A stretch of 64,000 nt of DNA from Catenibacillus sp964565805 (lineage in GTDB: Bacteria; Bacillota; Clostridia; Lachnospirales; Lachnospiraceae): assembly GCA_964565805.1 (NCBI GenBank), contig CAZMGH010000001.1:62001-126000 (forward strand). Reading direction: 5' to 3'. The notes beneath the pieces are model-generated. The model was not told the DNA's origin, did not search any database, and worked only from the letters and a program-made list of their open reading frames with translations. Below are positions 33,225 to 43,049 of this stretch, piece by piece. The first letter of the stretch is position 1, and each line of letters opens with the position of its first letter. The position numbers and the translations under genes are program-made.

Positions 33225-35999
33225 TTATCTGGCCTTGATCTGGCTGAGCTTTTCTCCTGCAGCCTTAATGGTTTCTGCCGGTATTCCCAGGAAAGGCATA
33301 TGAACCATGTCATTTAAGGACAGGTTCATATTTTCAATGTCATGAGCCTGGATCATGCCTGCTGCTGCAGGAAGATCTTTTTTAAGGATCTCCATGGCCT
33401 CAGGGTATTTTGCCATCTGAGCAAGACGGCTGTCCATGTTAAACATCTGACGGAAATCTTTTACCGGAGTATAGGTCTTATCAAAGCTGCCGGCTTCCAG
33501 TTCAAAGGCATCCCCGTCATATTCGGGAAGGATCACTTTTGCTGTACAGTTAAAAGGCACTTCCATATGAACGGTAACCTTTCCGTCCTCTTCGATCTTC
33601 CAGTTGGATACCCAGGTGCCGGAAGCCGATTTATAGGAAGCCTTCATATAGCTGGTCTGCCAGCTGATCTGAGGCGCCAGCACAGCCTTAACAAAGCCGG
33701 GAGCCGCCGGAGCGATGCCTGCAATATCTCTGTAAATGTATTCCAAAACAGAGCCATAGGAATAATGATTTAAGGAATTCATGCCTGTGCCGCTGATGGT
33801 TCCGTCATCTAAGAGCGAATTCCACCGCTCCCAGATGGTGGTTGCTCCCAAATCCACACAGTGGAGCCAGCCTGGGGAATCATGGTTAAACAGCATGGAC
33901 CATGCCTCATCTTCCAGACCGTTTTCTGCCAGGACACGGCACATCATCGTTGCTCCCACAAAGCCGCCTTTGATCTTGTGGGCATCCTTATTCAGCCGTT
34001 TTTTCAGCCCGTCGATCAGTCGGTCCTTATCGGTCCAGATGCCAAAGTTTAAGGCCACCATATAGGCCGTCTGGGAATCGATGGCCAAACGTCCGGTTTT
34101 TGTAAAATATTCATCTAAAATGGCCTGGCGGACATGGTCTGCCAGATCTGTATAATATCCGGCATCCTCTTCCTTGCCCAAGATCTTGGCCGCCTGAGCT
34201 ACTTTTCTTGTGGAAGCATAGTAATAGCAGGTAGATACATAGGCATCATCTGTGCTTCCCTTAAAGCTCTGCTCTGTCATACCGTCCAGAGCCAGCCAGT
34301 CTCCAAAAGTAAAGGCAAAATCAAACTGATATTTCTGGCCCCGCTCCACATCCTGACGGGTGATCCAGTCTACCCAGTCCTTCATCAGAGGATAATAGGT
34401 TTCCAGCATTTCCTTATCCCCGTAATACTCATACATGGTTGTTGGAATAAAGGTAGCGCTGTCCCCCCATACACTGCTGCCCCCTTCCAGAGTTCCTGCC
34501 ATTGGGGCATAATGAGGAATGGAACCGCCTAAAACCTCCTGAGCTACTCTCAGGTCATGCATGTATTTGTCATAAAAGGCCCGTGTGTCCATATTATAGC
34601 TGGCTGTAGGGGCAAACACCTGGGCATCTCCCGTCCAGCCAAGGCGCTCATTTCTCTGAGGGCAGTCTGTAGGCACATCCAGGAAGTTGGAACGCTGGCC
34701 CCACAGACAATTTGAAATCAGCTGATTTACGCTGGCATCGGAGGTTTCCAGGAAACCGGTGCGCTCCAGATCCGTATGAACCACGCAGCCGGTAAAATCT
34801 TTCGGACACAAAGCCATGTCTGCCGGCCATCCCACAACCCGCACATACCGTCCGCCAAAGAAGGTAAAGTGAGGGCGGACCGTTTCTTCCCGTCCGTCAG
34901 AAACATAGACAAATGGGAACACAGCCTGCCGGTAGTTTTCATTATAGAAATTTCCCTGCTGAAGAACTTCTCCATAGGAAAGCTCCACCCGAGCGCCTTT
35001 CGGCAGATGACTCTTAAAAGCCACATAACCGGCAAAGTTTTGACCAAAATCCAGCACAGTCTCACCGGCGGGCGTAGTGATCACTTCCTTTACGGCTAAA
35101 GTCTCGCACACCCGCACAGGCGCGCTGAACCGGTCCACAAGGTTATGGGATACCTCCGGATATAAATCCTCCTCCAGGCACACCGGCTTCTCTTCATTAT
35201 TGCCATTTTCCCACAGGAGCCGGTTTAAAATTTCAGCATCATAAATACCGCTGTTTTCCACATCCGAGCCACGATACTTCCATGTGCCATCTGTTGCGAT
35301 CACCTGATGGGCGCCGTCGGCATAATCTACATGGATCTCCCCAATCGCTGCCATATGATCCCCGTAAATATTTTCCTGGTATCCAAGACCAAAATGGCCC
35401 TTATACCAGCCGTTTCCTGTATAAATCTCGATACAGTTGTCCTCTTCCAGAAGATCTTTAACATCATAGGTCTGGTACTGGACTTCCCGGTCATAGTCAT
35501 TATAAAAAGGCGCCAGGTATTCGTCCCCGATCTTCTTGCCATTGATATATGCCTCATAAACCCCAAGGCCGCATATATAGATCCTGGCCTTTGTCACCGG
35601 CTGGCTTGTCTTAAAGTTTGTAAAAAATACCGGATGGTATGTCTCTTCTTTGGATGTGCTGATCCACTTTCCCTGCCACGGCTCATCCACTTTTCCGGTT
35701 TCAAAAGTAAATGTATCGCTGACAGCTTCCTCCCCATTATCCGCAGTAACGAATATACGGCAGTAATAGCATGTTCTTGGAGCCAGGTCCATATCCACCT
35801 CCTGGCAGTACTGGGTCAGATCCTTTCCCTCCACACTGCAGGCCATAGACTTAAATTCCGGATCATAAGCTACCTGGATTACCGCGTTTTCCTGGTATTT
35901 TCCTGTAAAATCCTCTACATTCCAGGAAAACTTTACTTTACGCAGGCCAAACCCCATAGGGTTTTCCAGGCCGCACACCTTCATACGTGTAATTTTCAT
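33225..35999 (-). CDS. Alpha-L-rhamnosidase, glycoside hydrolase family 78
   Basis: Releases terminal alpha-L-rhamnose from plant polysaccharides or glycosides. The 924-residue protein has the N-terminal beta domains with YICGLGVYEAYINGKKIGDE, then the (alpha/alpha)6 catalytic domain. DVPTDCPQRNERLGWTGDAQ (441-460) holds the conserved acidic residues of the GH78 active site, and GATTIWERWNS (718-728) holds the putative general base Glu724. A C-terminal beta domain follows, and then about 75 extra residues (MDSRLAQMAKYPEAMEILKK onward) that are helical and lie outside the standard domains. There is no signal peptide, so it works in the cytoplasm on imported glycosides. The AraC-type regulator upstream, on the same strand, probably controls it. 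Confidence 0.94.
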   Translation of the reverse strand: MKITRMKVCGLENPMGFGLRKVKFSWNVEDFTGKYQENAVIQVAYDPEFKSMACSVEGKDLTQYCQEVDMDLAPRTCYYCRIFVTADNGEEAVSDTFTFETGKVDEPWQGKWISTSKEETYHPVFFTNFKTSQPVTKARIYICGLGVYEAYINGKKIGDEYLAPFYNDYDREVQYQTYDVKDLLEEDNCIEIYTGNGWYKGHFGLGYQENIYGDHMAAIGEIHVDYADGAHQVIATDGTWKYRGSDVENSGIYDAEILNRLLWENGNNEEKPVCLEEDLYPEVSHNLVDRFSAPVRVCETLAVKEVITTPAGETVLDFGQNFAGYVAFKSHLPKGARVELSYGEVLQQGNFYNENYRQAVFPFVYVSDGREETVRPHFTFFGGRYVRVVGWPADMALCPKDFTGCVVHTDLERTGFLETSDASVNQLISNCLWGQRSNFLDVPTDCPQRNERLGWTGDAQVFAPTASYNMDTRAFYDKYMHDLRVAQEVLGGSIPHYAPMAGTLEGGSSVWGDSATFIPTTMYEYYGDKEMLETYYPLMKDWVDWITRQDVERGQKYQFDFAFTFGDWLALDGMTEQSFKGSTDDAYVSTCYYYASTRKVAQAAKILGKEEDAGYYTDLADHVRQAILDEYFTKTGRLAIDSQTAYMVALNFGIWTDKDRLIDGLKKRLNKDAHKIKGGFVGATMMCRVLAENGLEDEAWSMLFNHDSPGWLHCVDLGATTIWERWNSLLDDGTISGTGMNSLNHYSYGSVLEYIYRDIAGIAPAAPGFVKAVLAPQISWQTSYMKASYKSASGTWVSNWKIEEDGKVTVHMEVPFNCTAKVILPEYDGDAFELEAGSFDKTYTPVKDFRQMFNMDSRLAQMAKYPEAMEILKKDLPAAAGMIQAHDIENMNLSLNDMVHMPFLGIPAETIKAAGEKLSQIKAR

Positions 36000-36172
36000 A
36001 AAAACACCCTTTCCTTAAATGATTTTCGCAATAGCGCATCTCTTTCGCAACGGCGTATTTTCTTGCCTAACGTCGTATCTTCTTGTCAGGCTAAAGTCTG
36101 CTTTTTCCCACTTTTTCCACCGCCATGAACGGTTATACTTATTATACCTGTCAATCTTTCAAGGGTAAAGAC

Positions 36173-36221
36173 AAAAAAGGGACAGCCTTGCCATTCCCGC
36201 AGGGGAAATGGGGCCGTCCCT
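36173..36221 (-). terminator. Intrinsic terminator of the AraC-type gene
   Basis: On the minus strand AGGGACGGCC pairs with GGCTGTCCCT and an inner CCATTTCCC/GGGAATGG stem forms, followed by TTTTTTGTCTTT. The remaining 170 bases to the rhamnosidase should hold its promoter; I could not place it with confidence. Confidence 0.85.
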
Positions 36222-36279
36222 GAAAACTTATGAAAGCACAGGCTCTGCCCGGCCGGAAGAGCCTGGAAGACAATCCCCC

Positions 36280-37266
36280 TCATCCACCGTGTTCCTGGCG
36301 GAACTGACTGGGCGTCTTTCCGAAAAATTTCCTGAAAGCCTGGCGAAAACCGGAAGGCTCCCCATACCCTACTCTGCAGGCGATTTCATTTAAAGGGAGC
36401 CGGGTCCGCTCTAAAAGCTCCCTAGCCTGATCCATACGGATCCGCATAATATTATCACTAAAAGTTCTCCCTGTATACCTGGCGATCATCCGCTTCATAT
36501 GCCGCTCACTGTAATGAAAATAGCCGGCCATATCCTTCAGGCTGGCAGTCCGGTAATTTTCCTGCATATACTCTAAAAGCTGCACCGGATGGATCTCCTC
36601 TTCCGGATCCTTGTCCGGCAGGATCACATGATTCCCGTGGCCGCGCATAAGGGCAAGAAAAAACAGGGTCAGCAGGGTGTTCATCATATTGTTTTTATCC
36701 CCGCCGGACCGCCGACTTTCCTCATAAAGCCGGGCCAGATAATACCGTGGCTCCGGATCATTTTCCGTGGCAAAAAGAAGGTAGGCGTTGCCGCCTTCCC
36801 CGTAAAAAATATTTCTGAAAAATTCTGCCAGAATACTTCCAGAAGATAAAATGCTGAAAAAGGAATTTTCAAAAGTGCTTGTGCGAATGAGAAAATTAAA
36901 CACCAAAGTTTCATCATCAAAAACCCCAAGGGCATGACGTGCCCCGGGAGCGATGAGGCACACATCCCCGGCAGACATTTCTACCTTTTTTCCTGAAATC
37001 TCATTGGTACACTTGCCCTGAAAGACAAAGACCATTTCAATAAATTCATGTTCATGGAAAAACAGGGGGGTGTACCGTTCATGACGGACGACGCTTACAT
37101 CATATGGGCTGTCAAAAAAGTCCTGCTCCGCCATTTTATAAGGCGCGGGATATTTTTCCAGTTCATCATCCTGGGCAATGCCTGAAAAATAATTGTTTTT
37201 AAACCACTGTTCCCGTTCTGTCAGTTCATCAGGAATAAAACAACTGTCTTCATATAAAATATCCAT
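36280..37266 (-). CDS. AraC-family transcriptional regulator with cupin domain
   Basis: A 328-residue regulator with an N-terminal cupin sensor (PLFFHEHEFIEMVFVFQGK, MSAGDVCLIAPGARH) and a C-terminal pair of helix-turn-helices ending in GYGEPSGFRQAFRKFFGKTP. Such proteins sense sugars and activate adjacent catabolic genes; rhamnose or a rhamnoside is the likely effector because the GH78 gene follows. ATG 37266 lies eight bases after AGGG; ATG 37272 is possible. It follows the 379-residue gene by 10 bases, but a strong terminator separates it from the rhamnosidase. Confidence 0.9.
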   Translation of the reverse strand: MDILYEDSCFIPDELTEREQWFKNNYFSGIAQDDELEKYPAPYKMAEQDFFDSPYDVSVVRHERYTPLFFHEHEFIEMVFVFQGKCTNEISGKKVEMSAGDVCLIAPGARHALGVFDDETLVFNFLIRTSTFENSFFSILSSGSILAEFFRNIFYGEGGNAYLLFATENDPEPRYYLARLYEESRRSGGDKNNMMNTLLTLFFLALMRGHGNHVILPDKDPEEEIHPVQLLEYMQENYRTASLKDMAGYFHYSERHMKRMIARYTGRTFSDNIMRIRMDQARELLERTRLPLNEIACRVGYGEPSGFRQAFRKFFGKTPSQFRQEHGG

Positions 37267-37276
37267 AAACATTACC

Positions 37277-38416
37277 CTACGCAAACGGCGCTCCGGCCCC
37301 GGAACCTCCGGACAGATAGCTGTGACTTACGCCGATCTTGGCCTTCCCCATCTCCCTGGCGCTCCGGCCCCGGTAACACCATCGCTTTACCGTATAAAGC
37401 CATTCGCCGCAGCTTTTTACAAATCCATCGGTCCGTTTTGACGGACAGGCAATACCGCTGTTTCTTAAAATTTCCACAACACGGGCAAGGTCCGCGTTAT
37501 CCTCCACCACGCACATGGTAATATAGTCCAGTAAAAACTCTGCATCGTGGAGATCGCCTGTCAATGCTTTTATAGCTTTTTCCATGGACTTATACGAAGG
37601 ATCCGATACGTCTGTCATGCAGTCCCTGTATATATCTATCAGATTTCCATCCGGCAGATCATACGCCAGATCCTTTGTCTGTCTCAGGATATTCCGATAC
37701 TTCATCCGATTTTTCAGATCATTATGGATCACATAGTTCCGGTCGCACCATCCTGCAGATTCATCTTCCAAAATGCCATCCAGGATTTCTTCAACCGATT
37801 GGGGTAAATCCTGCATTTTTTCCTTCGGCATAAGGGTTTTAGATGTATCGCTTTCAGAAGCGTCCGAAAAACTTTGGATCACAAAGTCCCGTATCCGGTC
37901 TTTTTCAATGACCCCAAACAGGTTCAGGCAGGACTGGAGCATCATGCGTACATACTGAACAAAAAGCAGGTTATACCGTTCATCTTTATCATCAATGAGC
38001 TGAGCAAACATCTCCGCTACAGGGTAGGGGATCACAGGCACCAGCTTCGGTTCCTCAGTAAGGAACAAAAATGCCCAGCCCCGGGGTATTAGAAAATCAA
38101 CGACGACGAGCAGATCCCTTTCTGAAATATCTTTTTTCAAAATACAGTGCATCATTGTCAGGATCTGGCCTTCTGTAAGATAAATCCGGTTCTGCTTAAA
38201 AGCGCCTAAAATCCGCTCTTTGGCTTTGGCTTCCTTTTCTTTCCGACTCATACCTTCCGTTTCCACGAACCATGTATTTAAAATATGATTCAACAACGGA
38301 TCTTTAGCCAATGCCAGTATCTGATCCAGGTCATCGGTCACCTCGCCATCGATCCAATAGGGCTCTGATGCATTAAGCGCATAATCCATCAAATTCATCT
38401 CGTCCTGTAAATCCAT
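37277..38416 (-). CDS. Unrecognised 379-residue protein downstream of polC
   Basis: I do not recognise it. ATG 38416 has AAGGAGGAG upstream and lies 14 bases after the polC stop. The protein is soluble and mostly helical with an acidic N-terminus (DEMNLMDYALNASEPYWIDG) and many aromatic and acidic patches. Near the C-terminus are CGEWLYTVKRWCYRGRSAR and a low-complexity end GGSGAGAPFA. No catalytic motif, span or signal peptide is visible. Its place between polC and the AraC gene suggests polC readthrough, but function cannot be inferred. Confidence 0.75.
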   Translation of the reverse strand: MDLQDEMNLMDYALNASEPYWIDGEVTDDLDQILALAKDPLLNHILNTWFVETEGMSRKEKEAKAKERILGAFKQNRIYLTEGQILTMMHCILKKDISERDLLVVVDFLIPRGWAFLFLTEEPKLVPVIPYPVAEMFAQLIDDKDERYNLLFVQYVRMMLQSCLNLFGVIEKDRIRDFVIQSFSDASESDTSKTLMPKEKMQDLPQSVEEILDGILEDESAGWCDRNYVIHNDLKNRMKYRNILRQTKDLAYDLPDGNLIDIYRDCMTDVSDPSYKSMEKAIKALTGDLHDAEFLLDYITMCVVEDNADLARVVEILRNSGIACPSKRTDGFVKSCGEWLYTVKRWCYRGRSAREMGKAKIGVSHSYLSGGSGAGAPFA

Positions 38417-38429
38417 GTAATCTCCTCCT

Positions 38430-41400
38430 TTAAGCCATCTTCTCAAGGCCCAGGTCAAAAATCGACAGCTGGTTACTTTGCGGCAGACCGTCCAAAATAT
38501 GCTGGGCTGTCAGTGTTTCTATAACCGATGCGCCAACGCCAGAGCGCTGGCGTATATCATCTCTGGATATATATTTTCCGCCTTTCCCCGCTTCGTAAAG
38601 AAGCTCGCCGGCAGAATCGGCGATACCTTCAATCGAAGAAAACGGCGGGCGCAGCTTGCCATCTTCAATAAGAAACTTTGTAGCAGCAGATTTATACAGA
38701 TCCACAGGCAAAAACTCAAAGCCCCGGGCATACATTTCCTGGACAACACGCATATCCTTTAAGGTAGCCTCCTCTTTCTGCGAAAGCTTTGGATTGGCCC
38801 TGTAATTTTTTATATTCTGATCCAGCACTTCCTTGCCCTGGCACATAAGCTCATAATTAAAGGAAGTCGCACGGATACTGAAAAATGCCGCATAAAAAGC
38901 CAAAGGCTCATGGATCTTAAACCAGGCGATACGAAAGCCCATCATAACATAAGCCACCGCATGGGCCTTAGGGAACATGTATTTGATCTTTTTACAGGAC
39001 CAGATATACCAGTCCGGCACATCATGCTCCTTCATGGCAGCCTCCCATTCCGGTGTCAGGCCCTTGCCCTTTCGCACGCTTTCCATGATTTTAAAAGAAA
39101 GCTCTGACTCCATGCCTTTATTGATCAGGTAGATCATAATATCATCACGGGTACAAATGGCCGTGGAAATCGTTGCCGTGCCTTCCATGATCAGTTTCTG
39201 GGCATTTCCCAGCCACACATCCGTTCCGTGGGACAGGCCGGCGATCCGGGCCAAATCAGAAAAAGCTGTGGGATGGGTATCCTTAAGCATTTGCATGGCA
39301 AAATCCGTACCAAACTCCGGTACTCCTAAAGATCCAAGCTCTGTTCCCCCAATATCTTCAGGGGTAATTCCCAGAGCATCCAGTCCGTGAAACAATGACA
39401 GTACGTCCGGATCATCCAGTCGGATCTTTGTGGCATCTACCCCGGTAATATCCTCAAGCATACGTATCATTGTGGGATCATCGTGTCCAAGTATATCTAG
39501 CTTTAACAAGTTGTGGTCAATAGAGTGGTAATCAAAATGGGTCGTTATTATATTGGTCGTCATATCATTGGCCGGGTGCTGCACCGGGGTAAATGTATAA
39601 ATCTCCATCCCCATAGGCAGTACCACAATACCCCCGGGATGCTGGCCGCTGGTCCGGCGCACACCAACACACCCTTTGGCCATACGCTCAATCTCACAAC
39701 TTCGCTTGTACATCCCGTGATCCTCACAATAATGCATCGCATAGCCGTAAGCGGTCTTATCTGCCAAGCCGCCCACCGTTCCTGCACGGAAAGTCTGGCC
39801 GTAACCGAAAATCACCTCTGTGTAGCTGTGGGCCTTACTCTGGTACTCACCAGAAAAATTCAGGTCTATATCCGGCTCTTTATTCCCCTTAAAGCCCAGG
39901 AATGTCTCAAAGGGAATATCATGTCCCTCTTTGGACAAGGGCTGTCCGCACACAGGACACAGCCGGTCTTCCATATCGCATCCGGACCGTCCGGAAAAAC
40001 TTTTCACATAGTCCGAGTCAAAATCCACATACTTGCAATTAGGGCAAAGGTAATGGGCCGGCAGGGAATTTACCTCAGTAATACCAGCCATATAAGCGGC
40101 AAATGACGAACCTACAGAACCACGGGAGCCTACCAGATAACCGTCCGCCACAGATTTCCACACCAGCTTCTGGGCAATAATGTACATCACCGCAAAACCG
40201 TTGCTAATAATGGAATTCAGTTCACGCTCCAAACGCTCAGACACAATGGAAGGAAGATTCTCTCCATACAGTTCATGGGCCTTTTCATAACAAATGGCGC
40301 GCAGGTTTTCATCAGAATTTTCAATGACCGGAGGGCACTTATCCGGGCTTACCGGTGAAATCTTCGCCACCATCTGGGCAATGAGATTCGTATTTGTCAC
40401 AACCACCTCTTCCGCCTTTTCCGGTCCAAGATAAGAAAATTCCTCCAGCATTTCCTCTGTGGTGCGCAGGTACAGAGGGGGCTGGTTGTCCGCGTCGTCA
40501 AAGCCTTTGCCGTACATGATCAGCCTTCGGTAGAGTTCATCTTCAGGATTAAGAAAATGCACATCGCAGGTAGCGCACACCGGCTTGTTAAACATTTCCC
40601 CAAGCTTTACGATCTGCCGGTTAAATTCCCGCAGGTCCTCGTCATTATGTACATCGGGATGCTTGGGATCCTCGATCATAAACTGGTTATTTCCAATGGG
40701 CTGGATTTCCAGATAATCATAAAACTGAATAATCCGGGCAATCTCCTGGGACGGCCGCTTATCTACCAATGCCCGAAAAAGCTCCCCGGCCTCGCAGGCC
40801 GAACCGATGATAAGCCCATCCCGGTATTTATTTAAAAGACTTTTAGGGATCCTTGGACGCCGGGCATAATAGGTGAGATGAGACTCGGACACAAGGCGGT
40901 ACAGGTTTACCCGTCCGGTTTCATTTTTCACAAGGATAATACAGTGGAAGGATCTGGCTTTTTGAATGGCATGAACCGACATGCTGCTCATGTCATTTAA
41001 TTTTGTCAGGTCATAAACTTCCCGCTTTTTCAGCTGTTCAATAAACTTAACAAACACATGGGCCGTCGCCTCCGCGTCGTCCACAGCCCGGTGATGGTTT
41101 TCCAGGACACAGTCCATAGCCTCTACCACCGTATCCAGCTTATAGTTTTTCAGATCCGGAAGCAAGGCTCTGGCGATCCCCAGAGTATCGACAGTAACAA
41201 AGTCTCGGAAAATGCCCTGCTGCTCACAGTTATACCGGATAAAGCTCATATCAAACTCCGCGTTATGAGCCACCATCATGCAGCCCTGACAAAATTCCAT
41301 AAACTCCGGCAGCACCTGGGTAATGTCTCTGGCGTCTGCCACCATGGTGTCATTGATGCCGGTAAGTTTTTCAATTTCCAGAGGGATCGGCACACCGGGA

Positions 41401-43049
41401 TTAACAAAGGTTGAAAACCGGTCCACAATCTGGCCGCCTACCACCTTCACAGCGCCGATCTCAATAATGTGGTCATTCATATAGCTAAAGCCGGTAGTCT
41501 CAATATCAAAAACCACAAAATCACTATCCAGACGTTCACCGTGGCCGTTATCCACAATAGGCTTTAAGTCATCCACAATATAAGCCTCGCAGCCGTAGAT
41601 GACCTTAAAAGGATTTTTCACTGCCGCCAGTTCTTCCTTTGTGGCATCAGGATGATCCTTTTCATACTGTTTTTTATAGTCTTTATCCAGATCTTCAATG
41701 GCATGGTTGGCATCAGGAAATGCCTGAACTACCCCATGGTCAGTAATGGCAATGGCCGGATGGCCCCAGGAAGCCGCCGTTTTTACCATCGTCTTACAAT
41801 CCGCCACACTGTCCATGTCGCTCATCATGGTATGGGCATGAAGCTCCACCCGCTTTAAGGGGCAGGTGTCCATACGTTTTTTCCGAAAATCGGGAATGGT
41901 TTTGATCCCTACAACAGAGCCGATGGACACTTCATGATCGTACTTATCATACACGGCCATTCCTTTTAGCTTTAAAAAAGCATTGGTCTTTACATGGGCA
42001 AGCACATCCGGAAGGAGATCATTTTTTACAAACAGCTTGACCTTAATAGTGTCTGTAAAGTCTGTCAGCTTAAAGATCACCAGGGTCTTTTCATTGCGGA
42101 TCTCCCGGGTCTCCACCTTATCGTCTTTTGTAAAAGCAAAGACCTGGCCGTGGATCACCACATCTCCGATCTCATCGGTAATATCGCTGATAGGGGTAAG
42201 CTCCCCGTCAAAGCCCCGGCCATAAAAAATATCCTTATCATCCACAGCCTTCCTGGCCTGGTAATTATCCCGGCGCCAGGTATTTTTCTTTCCATCACCG
42301 TTTTTGTCCTCGTAACCGCCTTTGCCATTATAACTATTGCTGCTGCCGTCACCATTACTACTGCCGACGTTTTGGGAATTTTGCCTGCTTCTGCCATCTT
42401 GGCTGCCGCTGCCAAGGCTGTCGCCGCCATCTTTGCCGCCCTGTCCGGCAGCGCTTTCCGTTTTAGCCGCTTCATAATTTTTCACGATCTGGGCGATTTC
42501 GTGATTTAAAGCCTCCTCAGCCATTTGACGGTGGCGGCCTTTCTTCTCAGGGCGCAGTTCTACCCGCACATCCAGATTAAAGTCGAATCGCTCCTGATAA
42601 ATGGCAATGAGCTTGCTTTTTACATTTTCAATCTTTGTTGCTGTAATATAATTATCAACGGAAGTCAGCTTTAAGGCGGAACTGCTGATAAATTCCTTGC
42701 CCGCCCAGTGGAAAATATTGGCCTCCAGCTCGCTTTCTTCCCGAAGCTCCTCCTCAAAGGATTCTTCATATAGGTCAAACAGCCGCTCCGGAGTATAAGC
42801 ATCCGATAAATGATAATGCTCAATGAGACAGATCTCAATCTGAGGATCATTAAACATCTGATCTTTAATCTCCTGCTCCACTGCACGGACCTGTTTTTTA
42901 TCAATTAAATATTCGCTTTCGATATGGATCTTCAGCCGCTTTTTCGACTTTGCCGCTGTAACCTTATCAATAGTCACCCGCTCAAACAAATCATACAAGG
43001 CCCCATTTAATTTCAGATCAGGAAATACCTGAAAAAAAGGTGTGCTCAT
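38430..43049 (-). CDS. polC: PolC-type DNA polymerase III alpha subunit
   Basis: The main replicative polymerase of Firmicutes, 1539 residues. Order: N-terminal domain (1-200), a Ser/Gly/Asn/Lys-rich linker (about 200-270), OB fold (about 295-395), PHP domain from residue 402 (LHAHTMMSDMDS), with the DEDD 3'-5' exonuclease (FVVFDIETTG, 511-520) inserted in it, then the palm/fingers. The fingers include a four-cysteine zinc site (CPNCKYVDF ... CPVCGQP), LDILGHDDPTMIRML and GSRGSVGSSFAAYMAGIT. The C-terminal helix-hairpin region is complete. The ATG overlaps the ispG stop by four bases (ATGA), so ispG and polC are coupled. Confidence 0.97.
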   Translation of the reverse strand: MSTPFFQVFPDLKLNGALYDLFERVTIDKVTAAKSKKRLKIHIESEYLIDKKQVRAVEQEIKDQMFNDPQIEICLIEHYHLSDAYTPERLFDLYEESFEEELREESELEANIFHWAGKEFISSSALKLTSVDNYITATKIENVKSKLIAIYQERFDFNLDVRVELRPEKKGRHRQMAEEALNHEIAQIVKNYEAAKTESAAGQGGKDGGDSLGSGSQDGRSRQNSQNVGSSNGDGSSNSYNGKGGYEDKNGDGKKNTWRRDNYQARKAVDDKDIFYGRGFDGELTPISDITDEIGDVVIHGQVFAFTKDDKVETREIRNEKTLVIFKLTDFTDTIKVKLFVKNDLLPDVLAHVKTNAFLKLKGMAVYDKYDHEVSIGSVVGIKTIPDFRKKRMDTCPLKRVELHAHTMMSDMDSVADCKTMVKTAASWGHPAIAITDHGVVQAFPDANHAIEDLDKDYKKQYEKDHPDATKEELAAVKNPFKVIYGCEAYIVDDLKPIVDNGHGERLDSDFVVFDIETTGFSYMNDHIIEIGAVKVVGGQIVDRFSTFVNPGVPIPLEIEKLTGINDTMVADARDITQVLPEFMEFCQGCMMVAHNAEFDMSFIRYNCEQQGIFRDFVTVDTLGIARALLPDLKNYKLDTVVEAMDCVLENHHRAVDDAEATAHVFVKFIEQLKKREVYDLTKLNDMSSMSVHAIQKARSFHCIILVKNETGRVNLYRLVSESHLTYYARRPRIPKSLLNKYRDGLIIGSACEAGELFRALVDKRPSQEIARIIQFYDYLEIQPIGNNQFMIEDPKHPDVHNDEDLREFNRQIVKLGEMFNKPVCATCDVHFLNPEDELYRRLIMYGKGFDDADNQPPLYLRTTEEMLEEFSYLGPEKAEEVVVTNTNLIAQMVAKISPVSPDKCPPVIENSDENLRAICYEKAHELYGENLPSIVSERLERELNSIISNGFAVMYIIAQKLVWKSVADGYLVGSRGSVGSSFAAYMAGITEVNSLPAHYLCPNCKYVDFDSDYVKSFSGRSGCDMEDRLCPVCGQPLSKEGHDIPFETFLGFKGNKEPDIDLNFSGEYQSKAHSYTEVIFGYGQTFRAGTVGGLADKTAYGYAMHYCEDHGMYKRSCEIERMAKGCVGVRRTSGQHPGGIVVLPMGMEIYTFTPVQHPANDMTTNIITTHFDYHSIDHNLLKLDILGHDDPTMIRMLEDITGVDATKIRLDDPDVLSLFHGLDALGITPEDIGGTELGSLGVPEFGTDFAMQMLKDTHPTAFSDLARIAGLSHGTDVWLGNAQKLIMEGTATISTAICTRDDIMIYLINKGMESELSFKIMESVRKGKGLTPEWEAAMKEHDVPDWYIWSCKKIKYMFPKAHAVAYVMMGFRIAWFKIHEPLAFYAAFFSIRATSFNYELMCQGKEVLDQNIKNYRANPKLSQKEEATLKDMRVVQEMYARGFEFLPVDLYKSAATKFLIEDGKLRPPFSSIEGIADSAGELLYEAGKGGKYISRDDIRQRSGVGASVIETLTAQHILDGLPQSNQLSIFDLGLEKMA

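Noticed and set aside
39513..40106. 197-codon plus-strand frame opposite polC
   Set aside because: Antisense shadow; composition rich in His/Cys as expected from reading the complement.
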